Source: Gillisia sp. Hel_I_86
GTDB taxonomy: Bacteria > Bacteroidota > Bacteroidia > Flavobacteriales > Flavobacteriaceae
Direction of reading: 5' to 3'
DNA: 64,000 nucleotides
Assembly (NCBI RefSeq): GCF_007827275.1
Contig: NZ_VISE01000001.1
Coordinates: 2,232,001-2,296,000 of the forward strand
Shown here piece by piece: positions 16,059-25,732 of this stretch (its first letter is position 1; each line of letters opens with the position of its first letter). The notes beneath the pieces were generated by a model, which was not told the DNA's origin, did not search any database, and saw only the letters and a program-made list of their open reading frames with translations. A program made the translations under genes and the position numbers.

Positions 16059-16452
16059 TTATAATTTCATGTGAAGTTGTTCGATATTGTCAAGAACCTT
16101 TATCAAGGTGCTCTTCGTGTTTTTTGCCACATCCATTACGTCCTTTTTCATGGAGAACGACCAAGTAGTATAGGGATTTTCTATAGACACTTCTATAACA
16201 GAATTATCTTCCACTTCTTTAATAGTTATATGGCGCGGAAAGAGAATGCTCATTTGAATGTCGCTAGCAATTAATTTTGATGTGGTTTCTGTTTCACATA
16301 CCATTAGAATGAGGTGCCGTGGCATCTTTTCAAAGCTAGAGTCTAGATACTGTTTAACGTCAAATTCGCCAACAAGGTCAAGACCTAGTTTTGCGATGTT
16401 ATTTTTTACGTGTTGTACTGTCTCTTCAAAAGTTATACTGCCAAACCTCCTA
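16059..16452 (-). pseudogene. DUF302 gene interrupted by IS630
   Basis: Downstream of the IS630 element the reverse strand encodes SITFEETVQHVKNNIAKLG, LVGEFDVKQYLDSSFEKMP and a C-terminal part aligning well with the DUF302 protein at 46574 (for example ITIKEVEDNSVIEVSIEN against ITVKEVDQGNIEVSIED). The first few codons (about ASYFT) lie on the other side of the element near 17641-17657. The insertion split the gene at a TA, four to six codons from its start. Even with the element removed there is no clear start codon. Confidence 0.75.
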
Positions 16453-16469
16453 GTGTAATGTCAAATTAA

Positions 16470-17138
16470 TTATGCAACATAATGTTTGGCTAGTTTTTCA
16501 TCGGCATCTTGTTTTGTGAACTTCCAATGTATTTTTTTCTTTGCCGCATTTCGGTTTTCCGTCCAGGAACTTATTTCATTTATCAACTTTTCTGCTTCCC
16601 CGATACGTCTTGCCAGGCATTCGCGGTCCATCATGTTGATCTCGATTTCGGCCATGTTCAACCAGCTCCCATGTTTTGGAGTGTAATAAAAATCTATTTT
16701 GCCCAGGATCCGCTCCGCCCCCCCCTTTGAGAATGTTTCATAAAAAGAGGATGAAAAATGGGTGTTCAAGTCGTCCAATACCAACCGCACCTTTTTCGCC
16801 TTCGGATAATCTTGATCTACCACTTCTTTGATAAAATGGGCGAAATCTGCTTTTTTCCTGGTTTGGGTTACTTTTATATTTCGTTTTCCTGCCAATGCTT
16901 CTACTGCCACAAAAACATTCCTGGTCCCATTGCGTGTATATTCATAATCATGTTTTTCCAAGCTTCTTGGTTTTAAGGGTATGGTATTCCGGATGTCTAT
17001 TATAAGTTGCTTGCTTTTTTCATCCATGCAAACTACTGGGAAACCTTCGTCATAAGCTGTGGCATACAAGTCTAAAAGCTTGTACATCCTTTCCCTGTAC
17101 TGTGGGGTGATGGCGGTAATGCACCACATTTTTCTCAA
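16470..17138 (-). pseudogene. IS630 transposase, C-terminal DDE part
   Basis: 222 residues with the IS630 catalytic domain: the first acid in FPVVCMDEKSKQL, the second in VRLVLDDLNTH and the glutamate in YTPKHGSWLNMAEIEINMM. It continues the HTH part at 17188-17571 through two frame changes (near 17205 and near 17160). Confidence 0.75.
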
Positions 17139-17187
17139 CCAAGGCTTACATTCGTTTTTTTTAACATCAACCGTATTGTTTCACGGG

Positions 17188-17571
17188 TTATTGTTTCCAA
17201 GCCTTCCTTTTCTTCAAGTTATCTTCCATAAGCTCCAGCGTCCACCTTGCCCTTCCCTTTGGGGCATCGCTACAGGCCAGGGCCACTACCTCGGCCTCTT
17301 GGGCCGGGCCGTACTTCTTGGGCTGGCCGCTGCGCGGTTTTTCCCCCAAAGCCGACTGAAGGCCTTCTTTTAAATACTTTTTTTTGGTCCGCCAGATCGT
17401 GGTTCGCCCTACTTCCAGGAAATCCTCGATCTCTGCATCCGTTTTTTCTTTATGGAGCAATAAAAGGATGTTGGCCCGGTCGTACTCCCTTCGGCTCCTT
17501 TTTGCCGAACTTTTAAAATTACGGAGTTGCTCGATCTCCTCACGGCTCAAATTAACTATCGCCTTTTTCAT
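17188..17571 (-). pseudogene. IS630 transposase, N-terminal helix-turn-helix part
   Basis: 127 residues with an IS630-type DNA-binding domain: SREEIEQLRNFKSSAKRSRR, EIEDFLEVGRTTIWRTKKKY and EKPRSGQPKKYG. After NLKKRKAWKQ the frame stops, while another frame continues as EGLETITRETIRLMLKK. A further shift at an A8 run then leads into the DDE part. Programmed frameshifting is known in this family at A runs, but the first junction is not a clear slippery site, so the gene may simply be broken. Confidence 0.7.
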
Positions 17572-17657
17572 CTTGTATGGAATTTACAAGAAAGACAAGC
17601 ATAATTTATTTATGTTGCAAAACTATATTGTTTATACACTAGTAAAATAAGAAGCAA

Positions 17658-17849
17658 CTAATCCTTCAAACCAAGTTTTGCTAAAATAATATCCATTAAA
17701 CACCATTTTGTAATTGAAGACTGTAGCAAATTTGCTCCTACAAATGCCGTAAACCACAACCAGTTTATATTTACGTAAATGGCTAGCGATAAGCTTATAA
17801 GTATAAATGATCCTACAATAGCTCTAAAGACTCTATTTTTGTTTTTCAT
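17658..17849 (-). CDS. DUF2892 (YgaP transmembrane-like) protein
   Basis: A 63-residue protein with two hydrophobic helices. It starts MKNKNRVFRAIVGSFILISL, contains WLWFTAFVGANLLQSS and ends CLMDIILAKLGLKD. This is the DUF2892 pattern, the same small membrane module that is fused to rhodanese in YgaP. Here it is separate, with a thioredoxin-rhodanese fusion two genes downstream, suggesting a membrane-associated sulfur-transfer unit. Confidence 0.8.
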   Translation of the reverse strand: MKNKNRVFRAIVGSFILISLSLAIYVNINWLWFTAFVGANLLQSSITKWCLMDIILAKLGLKD

Positions 17850-18042
17850 GATTATTTATGTTTAATTTGATTTTTTTTATGTTTAATGTAGCTACATGAA
17901 TATGTGACAGCGTTTTTAGTTCGGCATTAAAATCTTTGATTGATTCAATTAACACATCCACATTTTTTTTTGTTAACAAGGCATAAAGCTTCCTGCTATT
18001 CCTCGTACTAATCTATTTATCCTCTTTTTTTATTTTTATGGA

Positions 18043-18366
18043 TTAAATAAATTGCTCGATCCCCACAACAGCAACCCTAACCGGATTATTTGTTGGGAGG
18101 TTCTTATTATATTCTTTAATAAGTTCAAAAACCGGGGCTATAAGTTCCTCTTTTGTAAAAGAAAAGAAGAGCATGGATTCATTGCCAACCCGTTCTCCTG
18201 GAAACCAACTTTGAGCTGCAATAAAGGATCCCGCATTTTTATGGCCGTCTATTTCTGAACTGCTGAAAGCTTCAATTTCGGCATCTTTCAATATTCTTAA
18301 TACATCCTTTTGAAATTCAGCAAGGGCAGTTATAATCAATAATTTCATACTATTTTTGTTTTTCAT
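18043..18366 (-). CDS. PII-like / efflux-associated small protein
   Basis: A 107-residue cytoplasmic protein starting MKNKNSMKLLIITALAEFQK. The alternation of strands and helices, and its place directly after an RND pump gene, resemble PII-superfamily (DUF3240-like) proteins often encoded with metal or multidrug RND systems. The start could also be the ATG of SMKLLIITA (18348). It may sense a metal or nucleotide; function unproven. Confidence 0.55.
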   Translation of the reverse strand: MKNKNSMKLLIITALAEFQKDVLRILKDAEIEAFSSSEIDGHKNAGSFIAAQSWFPGERVGNESMLFFSFTKEELIAPVFELIKEYNKNLPTNNPVRVAVVGIEQFI

Positions 18367-18405
18367 TGAACCTTAAGGGAGTTCTGATTTTTATATGCCA
18401 GAATC

Positions 18406-21400
18406 TTATTTATAGTTTTTCCTTTCGATCATATAATATACAAGTGGCACTACCAGCAACGTAAGTATGGTAGAAACAATGGTTCCTCCCATAAGGGAGA
18501 TTGCAAGCCCTTGGAAAATAGGATCAAAAAGGATCACAAAAGCCCCTATTACCACAGTTCCCGCGGTAAGCAAAATAGGTGTGGTCCTCACAGCTCCGGC
18601 TTCTATTACCGCCTGCTTTAGCGGGATACCATCTTCAAGCCTTAAATTCACGAAATCTATTAATAGTACCGAGTTCCTTACCATGATTCCTGCCAGCGCG
18701 ATCATTCCAATAAAGGAAGTGGCAGTAAAGAATGCCCCCATGATCCAATGGCCCAATACAATCCCCACTAATGATAGTGGAATGGCCACCATCATAACTA
18801 TTGGGGCTTTGAAGTTCTGGAACCAGCCTACAATAAGAATATAGATGATAATGATTACCCCCAGGAAGGCTATTCCCAGATCCCTGAATACTTCAAGGGT
18901 GATTTGCCATTCCCCATCCCATTTTACAGTATAATCGTCTTCATACTGTGGTTGTTCCAGATAAAGTTCGTTCATGCTGTAACCTTTCGGAAGTTCAATT
19001 TCTTTTAATTTGTCTTCCATTCCGAGGATGGCATAAACCGGACTTTCCAGTTCTCCGGCCATATCGGCCATCACATAAACCACGCGTTTCTGGTTTTTAC
19101 GGTAGATGCTTTTATCTAGCGTTTTTTCTTTCACTTCAACCAAATCGCCAACCGAAACCATTTGGCCATTTTGCGAAGTTATTTGTATCTGGGAAATATC
19201 ACTTATGGAAGATTTTTCTTTTTCATCTAGGGCCAATATAATTCCTACTGGTTGGGTAGCATCTTCATCATAAAGAAAGGTGATTGCCCCTTCTCCCAAG
19301 GCACTTTTTAAAGTATATACAATTTGCTGGGGCGCAATTCCATACAACATTGACTTTTCTTTGTCTATTTCAAAATCATACTCGGTTTGATCGGCTTCTA
19401 CCAGCCAGTCCACATCCACCACATCTTGGGTATTGTTTAGGATCGTCTTTACTTCATTGGCGACTTCGATTTGTTTTTCATAATCTGGTCCGTAAATTTC
19501 GGCTACGATGGTAGAGAGCACTGGTGGTCCTGGCGGTACTTCTACAACTTTTACATTGGCGCCATACTTTCCTGCTATTTTTTGAATGTCCGGTCTTAGC
19601 AATTTGGCAATATCATGGCTTTGAGCACTGCGGTCTCCTTTTTTGGTCAAGTTTACCTGGATATCTGCCGTATTACTGGCACCGCGTAAATCGTAATGCC
19701 TAACTAGTCCATTAAAGGTGATCGGCGCCGAAGTACCCACATAACTTTGGTAATTTACAATTTCAGGACGTTGCGAGAGATACTGGCTAATCTCTTTGGT
19801 TACTACCGCTGTTCGTTCCAGGGTAGTGCCTTCGGGCATATCTATAATAATTTGAAATTCATTTTTGTTATCAAAAGGCAGCATTTTTACAGCGACGGTT
19901 TCTGTAAAAAAAAGAGCAATAGAGCCTAGTAAAAGTAAAAAGGTAATCCCTAAAAAGACCCATCGTTTTTTAGGGTTTTCAATCAGTGGCGTTTCAAACT
20001 TAGCGTAAAGCCTGTATATCAAATTGTTTTCCAGAGGCACCTTTTTTACTTCCTCTTGTTTTTGGCCTTTTTTCACCTTTTCGCGTAGAAAGATATATCC
20101 TAGATACGGAGTAATGGTGAGAGCGACAAACAAGGACAAGATCATCGCGATGGAAGCACCAATCGGCATAGGGCTCATATAAGGCCCCATGAGTCCGCTT
20201 ACAAATGCCATAGGCAGTACTGAAGCGATTACAGTTAAGGTGGCCAGAATAGTCGGGTTTCCAACTTCATTAATGGCATAAATAGCAGCTTGTTTAAATG
20301 GGAGGCGTTTCATCTTGAAATGCCTATGCATATTTTCGGCTATAATAATAGAATCATCTACCACAATCCCGGTGACAAATACCAGGGCAAAAAGGGTAAT
20401 CCTATTAAGGGTATAATCCAACATATAGTAACTAAGCAGGGTAAGGGCAAAGGTAATAGGAACCGAGAGGAACACTACCAGGCCGCCCCGCCATCCCATG
20501 GCAAGCATTACCACTAGGGTTACTGCTATAATCGCCCCCAAAAGGTGCATCAGCAGTTCCGATACCTTTTGGGAAGCGGTTTCGCCATAATTTCGGGTAA
20601 CCTCAACATGAACATCATCGGGAATTAAAGAAGTTTTTAAATGTTCTACTTTTTCAAGGATCACATCGGCAATTTTCATGGCATCGGCCCCTTTTCTTTT
20701 AGCTACCGAAATGGTCACTGCGGGGTATTCTGAGGAGTAATCTGCAGCCTGTTCCCCGGCCTGGCCATATCCAAAATTCACATATTCCTTGGATATTTCA
20801 GGTCCATCCACAACCCTGGCAACCTGTTTTAAGTAAACCGGCTGTTTGCCCTGTACCCCTACAATAAGGTTCTCGACATCTTTTGCCGACTTCAGGAAAC
20901 TACCTGTAGTTACAAGGAATTCTGAATCTTGGGAATCAAAACTTCCCGAGGAAAGTTGTTGATTGTTCGCTTTGATTTTTTCGGTAATGCTTAGAAAATC
21001 GACTCCGCTGGAAGCCATTTTATCTTTATCAAGTACCACCCTTACCTGGCGGTCTCTACCACCTATTTTTTGGGTAACGGAAACATCCGGTACTTTTTCA
21101 ATTTCATGAGTGAGTTCATTCGCTATTTGCCTAAGCTGGTAGTCGTTATAGTTCTCACTCCAAAGGGTGAGCCCCAAAACGGGGACATCATCAATGGCCC
21201 TGGTTTTTACAAGGGGCTGCGTAACATTAGGTGGCATTTGATCCATATTTTTCATCAGCTCATTATAAAGCTTCACATACGAACGCTCCATATCTTCGCC
21301 CACATAAAACTGGACAATAACCATCCCCTGTTCCTTCATGGAAGTAGAATACACATATTCTACCCCCTTAATATTTGAAATTATTTTTTCCAGAGGCTTG

Positions 21401-21606
21401 GTAACCCGTGATTCCACCTCAGTAGGGCTGGCTCCCGGGTACCCGACAAATATGTCGGCCATGGGAACGTCTATTTGCGGCTCTTCCTCGCGCGGAATTA
21501 AAAACGAACTATAAACCCCCACTACCATGAACACAATCATGAGGAGTACCGTAAGTTTTGAACTTATAAAACCTTTGGCAATTTTACCTGCTAATCCTTC
21601 TTTCAT
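18406..21606 (-). CDS. RND efflux transporter permease (AcrB-like)
   Basis: About 1,066 residues with the complete RND architecture: a first helix after KGFISSKLTVLLMIVFM, two large periplasmic loops, a helix block around residues 355-550 and another at the C-terminus. The proton-relay motif VTGIVVDDSIIIAEN lies in helix 4. Double aspartates of this form fit the HAE/multidrug type rather than the HME metal type seen at 39552. I take the start at 21606 (MKEGLAGKIAKGF); the frame opens 63 bases further upstream, but those residues look unconserved. It is the pump of the tripartite system with the adaptor at 21815 and the TolC at 22930. Confidence 0.92.
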   Translation of the reverse strand: MKEGLAGKIAKGFISSKLTVLLMIVFMVVGVYSSFLIPREEEPQIDVPMADIFVGYPGASPTEVESRVTKPLEKIISNIKGVEYVYSTSMKEQGMVIVQFYVGEDMERSYVKLYNELMKNMDQMPPNVTQPLVKTRAIDDVPVLGLTLWSENYNDYQLRQIANELTHEIEKVPDVSVTQKIGGRDRQVRVVLDKDKMASSGVDFLSITEKIKANNQQLSSGSFDSQDSEFLVTTGSFLKSAKDVENLIVGVQGKQPVYLKQVARVVDGPEISKEYVNFGYGQAGEQAADYSSEYPAVTISVAKRKGADAMKIADVILEKVEHLKTSLIPDDVHVEVTRNYGETASQKVSELLMHLLGAIIAVTLVVMLAMGWRGGLVVFLSVPITFALTLLSYYMLDYTLNRITLFALVFVTGIVVDDSIIIAENMHRHFKMKRLPFKQAAIYAINEVGNPTILATLTVIASVLPMAFVSGLMGPYMSPMPIGASIAMILSLFVALTITPYLGYIFLREKVKKGQKQEEVKKVPLENNLIYRLYAKFETPLIENPKKRWVFLGITFLLLLGSIALFFTETVAVKMLPFDNKNEFQIIIDMPEGTTLERTAVVTKEISQYLSQRPEIVNYQSYVGTSAPITFNGLVRHYDLRGASNTADIQVNLTKKGDRSAQSHDIAKLLRPDIQKIAGKYGANVKVVEVPPGPPVLSTIVAEIYGPDYEKQIEVANEVKTILNNTQDVVDVDWLVEADQTEYDFEIDKEKSMLYGIAPQQIVYTLKSALGEGAITFLYDEDATQPVGIILALDEKEKSSISDISQIQITSQNGQMVSVGDLVEVKEKTLDKSIYRKNQKRVVYVMADMAGELESPVYAILGMEDKLKEIELPKGYSMNELYLEQPQYEDDYTVKWDGEWQITLEVFRDLGIAFLGVIIIIYILIVGWFQNFKAPIVMMVAIPLSLVGIVLGHWIMGAFFTATSFIGMIALAGIMVRNSVLLIDFVNLRLEDGIPLKQAVIEAGAVRTTPILLTAGTVVIGAFVILFDPIFQGLAISLMGGTIVSTILTLLVVPLVYYMIERKNYK

Positions 21607-21814
21607 CTGTTGGTATTTATTTCTTTTTAAATGGTCAGTTGTAATTCGCCAATTAATATTTGGTCTCAATAGCTATCGAGAGGAATCCAATATTGTCTTG
21701 GCTCATTATCTATATATTTTTAATGCTTTAAATCATGTTTTTCGCGTTTCCCCTTTAGGAGCTGGACTTTTTGAGCTTCATTGCAGCCGGCTTCCTGTCT
21801 AAGGCCAGGTCCCT

Positions 21815-22888
21815 TTACTCTACACTAAGCCTGGCTCCGTTATAAAGCTTTCCTTCGGCACCTGTGATATATTGCTCCTCGGCTTTAAGGCCCGATAATA
21901 CTTCAATATTATCACCGTAACTTCTGCCGGTACGTATCCATCGAAGCACAGCTGTATTTTGAGTGCTCACCGTGTAAATACCTTTTAAATCCCCACGGGT
22001 AATAATGGCCGATTCAGGTATTAATATTGTCTGGGAGGTGTTTGTTTTTTCAATTGGAAACTGTATGCTCACATACATTCCTGAAAGTATATCAGCATTG
22101 GTTTCCTGCAAACTTATTTTTACGGGATACTGTCCACTGGTATTTTTTGCTGAAGTTCCTACCTCACTTACTTTTCCTTCAATAGTTTTATCTATGGATT
22201 TCACAAGCACCTTCACCGAGGTTCCCGGTTGAATTGACGAAATTTCCGATTCTGGAACTGTTGCCCTTACTTCAAAAGCTCCGGGAGCTTCCATTGCCAG
22301 CAGGGGCATTCCCGGGTTGGCCAGAGTACCTTCTTCTGCAAATTTATTGGTAATCACCCCGCTAAAGGGAGCCCTAATGTTCACATAGGCAAACTGGGAT
22401 TCTGTTTCATTTTTCATTTGCCTGGCGGCTTCTAGCCTCGCTTTGGCCATTTCATAATTGGCCGTAACATCATCCAGTTCATTTCTGGAGGCGCTATTTT
22501 CTTCAAATAAAGATTTAAAACGCTCGTAATCTTTTTCGGCATTGTTATATGCTGCGGTAGCTTCGGTGATTTTAGCATTTACCTGCGCCAGCTGTGCCTG
22601 CAAATCGGAATTATTTATAGATATCAATAGCTGGCCTTTTTTAACCTTATCACCAATGTTTACATGAATTTTGTTTATAAAACCCATCATTCGGGTGCTC
22701 AGATTGGCATTGTTTACAGCTTCAATTTTTCCGCTCACGGTTACAAACGGATTGGTGCCCTCAGCGGGCGAACTAAGACTGACTTTAATGGCGGCTTTTT
22801 TATCGGTTGCGGTTTTGTCTTCGTCCCCGCCACAGCTTATTAAAAGTCCAGCGGTTAAAAGAGCAAGGGTGTATAATTTAATTTGCAT
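21815..22888 (-). CDS. RND periplasmic adaptor (membrane fusion protein)
   Basis: A 357-residue lipoprotein (lipobox LLISCGG near residue 19). It has a lipoyl half-motif INKIHVNIGDKVKKGQLL, a coiled-coil hairpin about residues 95-165, the second lipoyl half IRAPFSGVITNKFAEEGT and beta-barrel and membrane-proximal domains to the C-terminus. It bridges the inner-membrane pump (18406) to the TolC channel (22930). The order TolC-adaptor-pump on one strand with short gaps indicates one operon. Confidence 0.93.
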   Translation of the reverse strand: MQIKLYTLALLTAGLLISCGGDEDKTATDKKAAIKVSLSSPAEGTNPFVTVSGKIEAVNNANLSTRMMGFINKIHVNIGDKVKKGQLLISINNSDLQAQLAQVNAKITEATAAYNNAEKDYERFKSLFEENSASRNELDDVTANYEMAKARLEAARQMKNETESQFAYVNIRAPFSGVITNKFAEEGTLANPGMPLLAMEAPGAFEVRATVPESEISSIQPGTSVKVLVKSIDKTIEGKVSEVGTSAKNTSGQYPVKISLQETNADILSGMYVSIQFPIEKTNTSQTILIPESAIITRGDLKGIYTVSTQNTAVLRWIRTGRSYGDNIEVLSGLKAEEQYITGAEGKLYNGARLSVE

Positions 22889-22929
22889 AGTGTCTATATT
22901 AATTCTTTATTTCAATATTTTTTCCGGAC

Positions 22930-24243
22930 TTACCCAGCACTTAAAAAGTCCAAGTACGCCAGCGCATAATTGTATTCATAAACTGTCTGGAAATACTCCA
23001 GTTCTTTTTCTGAATATTGGGTTTCGGCCATCAACAGGTCGGTGGTTTTCTCCAGTCCTTGTTTAAAGCGGTTTGTTAGAATGCGCAGTGATTCTTTAGA
23101 CTGCTCGATGGCGAGACTGGTAAGCCTGAGTTTGTTTTCGGCATCTGTTAAAGCCCGTTTCGCCTTGTTCAGTTCCAACTGACTTTTAGATACATATTGC
23201 TCATATTCAAGCTTTGCCTTTTCATATTCGGCTTTACTTTTATCGGCTTTACCAAAACGTTTTGTTCCCTGTAGGATGTCCCAGCTTAGTGCCATCCCAA
23301 CCAGATAGCCATTGGCATCACCAGTGAATAATTCATCGTCATACAGCTCGTAGCTTCCAAAAGCATTCAGGCGGGGCAAAAAAGCCATTTGATCGGCCTG
23401 GTGCATCTTTTTACGTACTTCGGTAGCCATTTCCATGGCTTTAATATCAGCACGTTCCGCTAGTACTTTTCTAGAGGATGCTTCAGGCAGTGATTCCAGC
23501 TGAAGGGAATCTAAAGGCATCAGTATGACCCCCTGGGGTTCATTCATTAGAAAAGACAGGTAATCTGAAGCATTCTTAACATTACTCTTGGCATATTGCA
23601 ATTGATTGTCAACCTCGGTTACACGCACTTCTACTATTAACACATCAGACCTCTGTAAATATCCTTGCTTCAATCTGTCATTGGCGAGTTTCTTATTGGC
23701 AAGTGTAGCCTCCTTTGCCTTTTCCAGAACAGCTACGGCCTTGTGGGCCAATTGTAACTGCATATAGGATTTTTCAACTTCCAGCATCATATATTCTTCA
23801 GTGCGCTGGGTTCGAAATTCACTGGCTTCCATTTTACTTCTAGCTGCTTTTCGTTGGTAAATGCCGTCCATATTAATTAGGGGTTGTTCTACCGCTATCT
23901 TGGTGGCAAAATTTTCAATTCTGTCGGGATTATTCAGTAAGTCAGGATTAAAATCACTCTGGGAAATAATCTCCTGATTTAATTTGGAACCAAAAGCCAT
24001 CAGCGGATTGTTGGTGGTAAACCCAGTATGGGACAATTTTATATTGGGAAGAAATACCGCATTGGTTTGGCGGTAATCTGCTCTAGCTTCAAAGAATTCC
24101 TGTTCAGATATTTTAAGTTTCTGGTTGTTTTCCTTTACTCTGGAAATAACTTCTTCTTTTGCTATGGTTCTTACTTCCTGGGCCTGAAGCACCAGTCCAA
24201 ATAAAAAAATAGTGATATATAATGGAAGTTTACTAGCTATCAT
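22930..24243 (-). CDS. TolC-family outer-membrane efflux protein
   Basis: 437 residues with a signal peptide ending after GLVLQAQ, and the repeated TolC layout of long helical hairpins. It contains an EVISRVKENNQKLKISEQEF start and the second-half repeat FKQGLEKTTDLLMAETQYSE. It forms the outer-membrane channel for the RND pump. It lies 17 bases downstream of the SQR-like flavoprotein. Confidence 0.92.
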   Translation of the reverse strand: MIASKLPLYITIFLFGLVLQAQEVRTIAKEEVISRVKENNQKLKISEQEFFEARADYRQTNAVFLPNIKLSHTGFTTNNPLMAFGSKLNQEIISQSDFNPDLLNNPDRIENFATKIAVEQPLINMDGIYQRKAARSKMEASEFRTQRTEEYMMLEVEKSYMQLQLAHKAVAVLEKAKEATLANKKLANDRLKQGYLQRSDVLIVEVRVTEVDNQLQYAKSNVKNASDYLSFLMNEPQGVILMPLDSLQLESLPEASSRKVLAERADIKAMEMATEVRKKMHQADQMAFLPRLNAFGSYELYDDELFTGDANGYLVGMALSWDILQGTKRFGKADKSKAEYEKAKLEYEQYVSKSQLELNKAKRALTDAENKLRLTSLAIEQSKESLRILTNRFKQGLEKTTDLLMAETQYSEKELEYFQTVYEYNYALAYLDFLSAG

Positions 24244-24260
24244 AATTTAAAGTGTTTTCT

Positions 24261-25412
24261 CTAGAAATTTTTAAAAATCCAATATTTTTCAGACCACCAT
24301 TTTTTTATATGCCCCCAATGATCTGGTGTTTTTAAATCTACCTTTTCATTGGAAGTGGTATAAAAATGTCCTTTCGCAGGTATTGCTTTTCCCTCCCCAG
24401 ATTCTATAAAATATTCACCTTCGGCATTAAAGGTTTGGTCGGACACCTTATTTCTCATTTTTCGGCCAATATTGTGGGCTACAATTTTAGCCTGACTACG
24501 TGCGAAAACCCCTAATTTTGGTAAGGGAGTTCCAGATTCAAGGGTTAAATCTATGATGTCCCCTATCCCATATACATTGGGATACGCTGTCTCCATGGTG
24601 AGTTCGTCGACCTCAATCCAACCAGATTTTCCTGCCAAATTGCTTTTTCTGATAACACTAGGACTCAGGTGTTCAGGCGTAAAAGCCAATAAATCAAAAC
24701 TGTAGTTCTCAAAGTCGTCAAATTCCAGGGAATTTTTTGTAGCAGCAGTAATTTGATGTGAACTAAAGTATTTAATCCCCTTCTTCATCAGTAAAGATTT
24801 TAACTCACTTGAAGCTTCCTCTCCTGCAAATTCCATAGGTTCTTTTTCGGGTGTATAGATTGAAATCTCGGTTTTATCGCTTAATCCTTTATTAGAGATA
24901 TAATCTTGAATTAACATCGCTGCTTCATACGGAGCGGCCGGGCTTTTATATGGTAGTGAGGAAATTAAAACAGCGATTTTTCCTCCCGTGAATCTTTCTA
25001 GTTCTGCATAAAACCCCTCTGCGCCTTTCAGCTGAAAAAAATTATAACCATATTCATCAAGTTTATATTTGGCTTGCTGTTCCACACCCAGGGAAACTAC
25101 CATATAATCCCCTTTGTATACTTTGTCTTTAACGGTAACTGAAATGTTTTCTGGATCTACTTTCTCAATCTCCCCCTTTACAACCTCGAGTCCGGAGGCC
25201 TCTATATTTTTGGTAGATTTATAAATTTGATCGGGTTTTCTTTTACCCACCATTAACCAGGGTAGAGAGGGAGAAAAAACACTCTGTTCTTCTTTTTCGA
25301 AGACAATAATTTTTAATAAGTGAATATTATCTTCATTACCACTATTTATACTGAGTTCTCTGGCAATTTCTATCCCACCAATACCTGCACCTAATATTAA
25401 AATTGTTTTCAT
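24261..25412 (-). CDS. SQR-like FAD-dependent oxidoreductase lacking cysteines
   Basis: 383 residues with an N-terminal dinucleotide fold ILGAGIGGIEIA, a second nucleotide region and a C-terminal FAD contact YPNVYGIGDIIDL, as in sulfide:quinone oxidoreductases. In SQRs a catalytic cysteine occurs in a PYKCPPAPYE-like motif. Here that motif reads LPYKSPAAPYEAAM, with serine in place of cysteine, and the whole protein has no cysteine. It therefore cannot do the usual persulfide chemistry and may be another quinone or thiol oxidoreductase. It follows the ArsR gene by 2 bases. Confidence 0.8.
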   Translation of the reverse strand: MKTILILGAGIGGIEIARELSINSGNEDNIHLLKIIVFEKEEQSVFSPSLPWLMVGKRKPDQIYKSTKNIEASGLEVVKGEIEKVDPENISVTVKDKVYKGDYMVVSLGVEQQAKYKLDEYGYNFFQLKGAEGFYAELERFTGGKIAVLISSLPYKSPAAPYEAAMLIQDYISNKGLSDKTEISIYTPEKEPMEFAGEEASSELKSLLMKKGIKYFSSHQITAATKNSLEFDDFENYSFDLLAFTPEHLSPSVIRKSNLAGKSGWIEVDELTMETAYPNVYGIGDIIDLTLESGTPLPKLGVFARSQAKIVAHNIGRKMRNKVSDQTFNAEGEYFIESGEGKAIPAKGHFYTTSNEKVDLKTPDHWGHIKKWWSEKYWIFKNF

Positions 25413-25414
25413 TT

Positions 25415-25732
25415 TTATGAGTTTTTTAGTAATTCCTGTTGTTCTTGTATGTTTTGAAATAGGACTTCATGCATCAATTGGCAAGCTTGCCCAACTTTTT
25501 TTGATATGAGGGAATAATACCTACATTGCCCATCCCTTCTAACCTTTAAAACCCCTTTTTCTACCATTATTTTAAGATGTTGGGAAAGGTTCGATTTTAG
25601 GCTGCCAGTGGCTTCTAAAATCTTCGCAAAACATAATTCTTCTTCCCTTAGTAAGTGGATGATCTCCATTCTTATAGGATGCGCCAAGGCTTTACATACA
25701 TCTGCTTGTAATTCAAAAATTCTTTTGTTCAT
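25415..25732 (-). CDS. ArsR-family transcriptional regulator
   Basis: A 105-residue winged helix-turn-helix protein: KALAHPIRMEIIHLLREEEL, then the recognition helix region GSLKSNLSQHLKIMVEKGVL and wing RRDGQCRYYSL. Cysteines at about 13, 34, 70 and 84 could bind a soft metal or form a di- or polysulfide switch as in SqrR/BigR. It is the first gene of the efflux operon and divergent from 26066. It probably represses its own operon. Confidence 0.9.
   Translation of the reverse strand: MNKRIFELQADVCKALAHPIRMEIIHLLREEELCFAKILEATGSLKSNLSQHLKIMVEKGVLKVRRDGQCRYYSLISKKVGQACQLMHEVLFQNIQEQQELLKNS

Larger units (their letters stand above)
16453..17639 (-). mobile_element. IS630-family insertion sequence
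   Basis: About 1,187 bp flanked by TA dinucleotides (16451-16452 and 17640-17641), the IS630 target. The ends are inverted repeats: GTGTA at the tips, and an inner block TGCAACATAA at 16473-16482 matched by its complement at 17610-17619. It carries a transposase in two frames. Confidence 0.85.

Noticed and set aside
16440-16450. GGAGG before the DUF302 fragment as a ribosome binding site defining a start
   Set aside because: Bacteroidota rarely rely on such sites, no start codon follows at a suitable distance in frame, and the sequence aligns as coding (TRRFGS) with the DUF302 paralogues.
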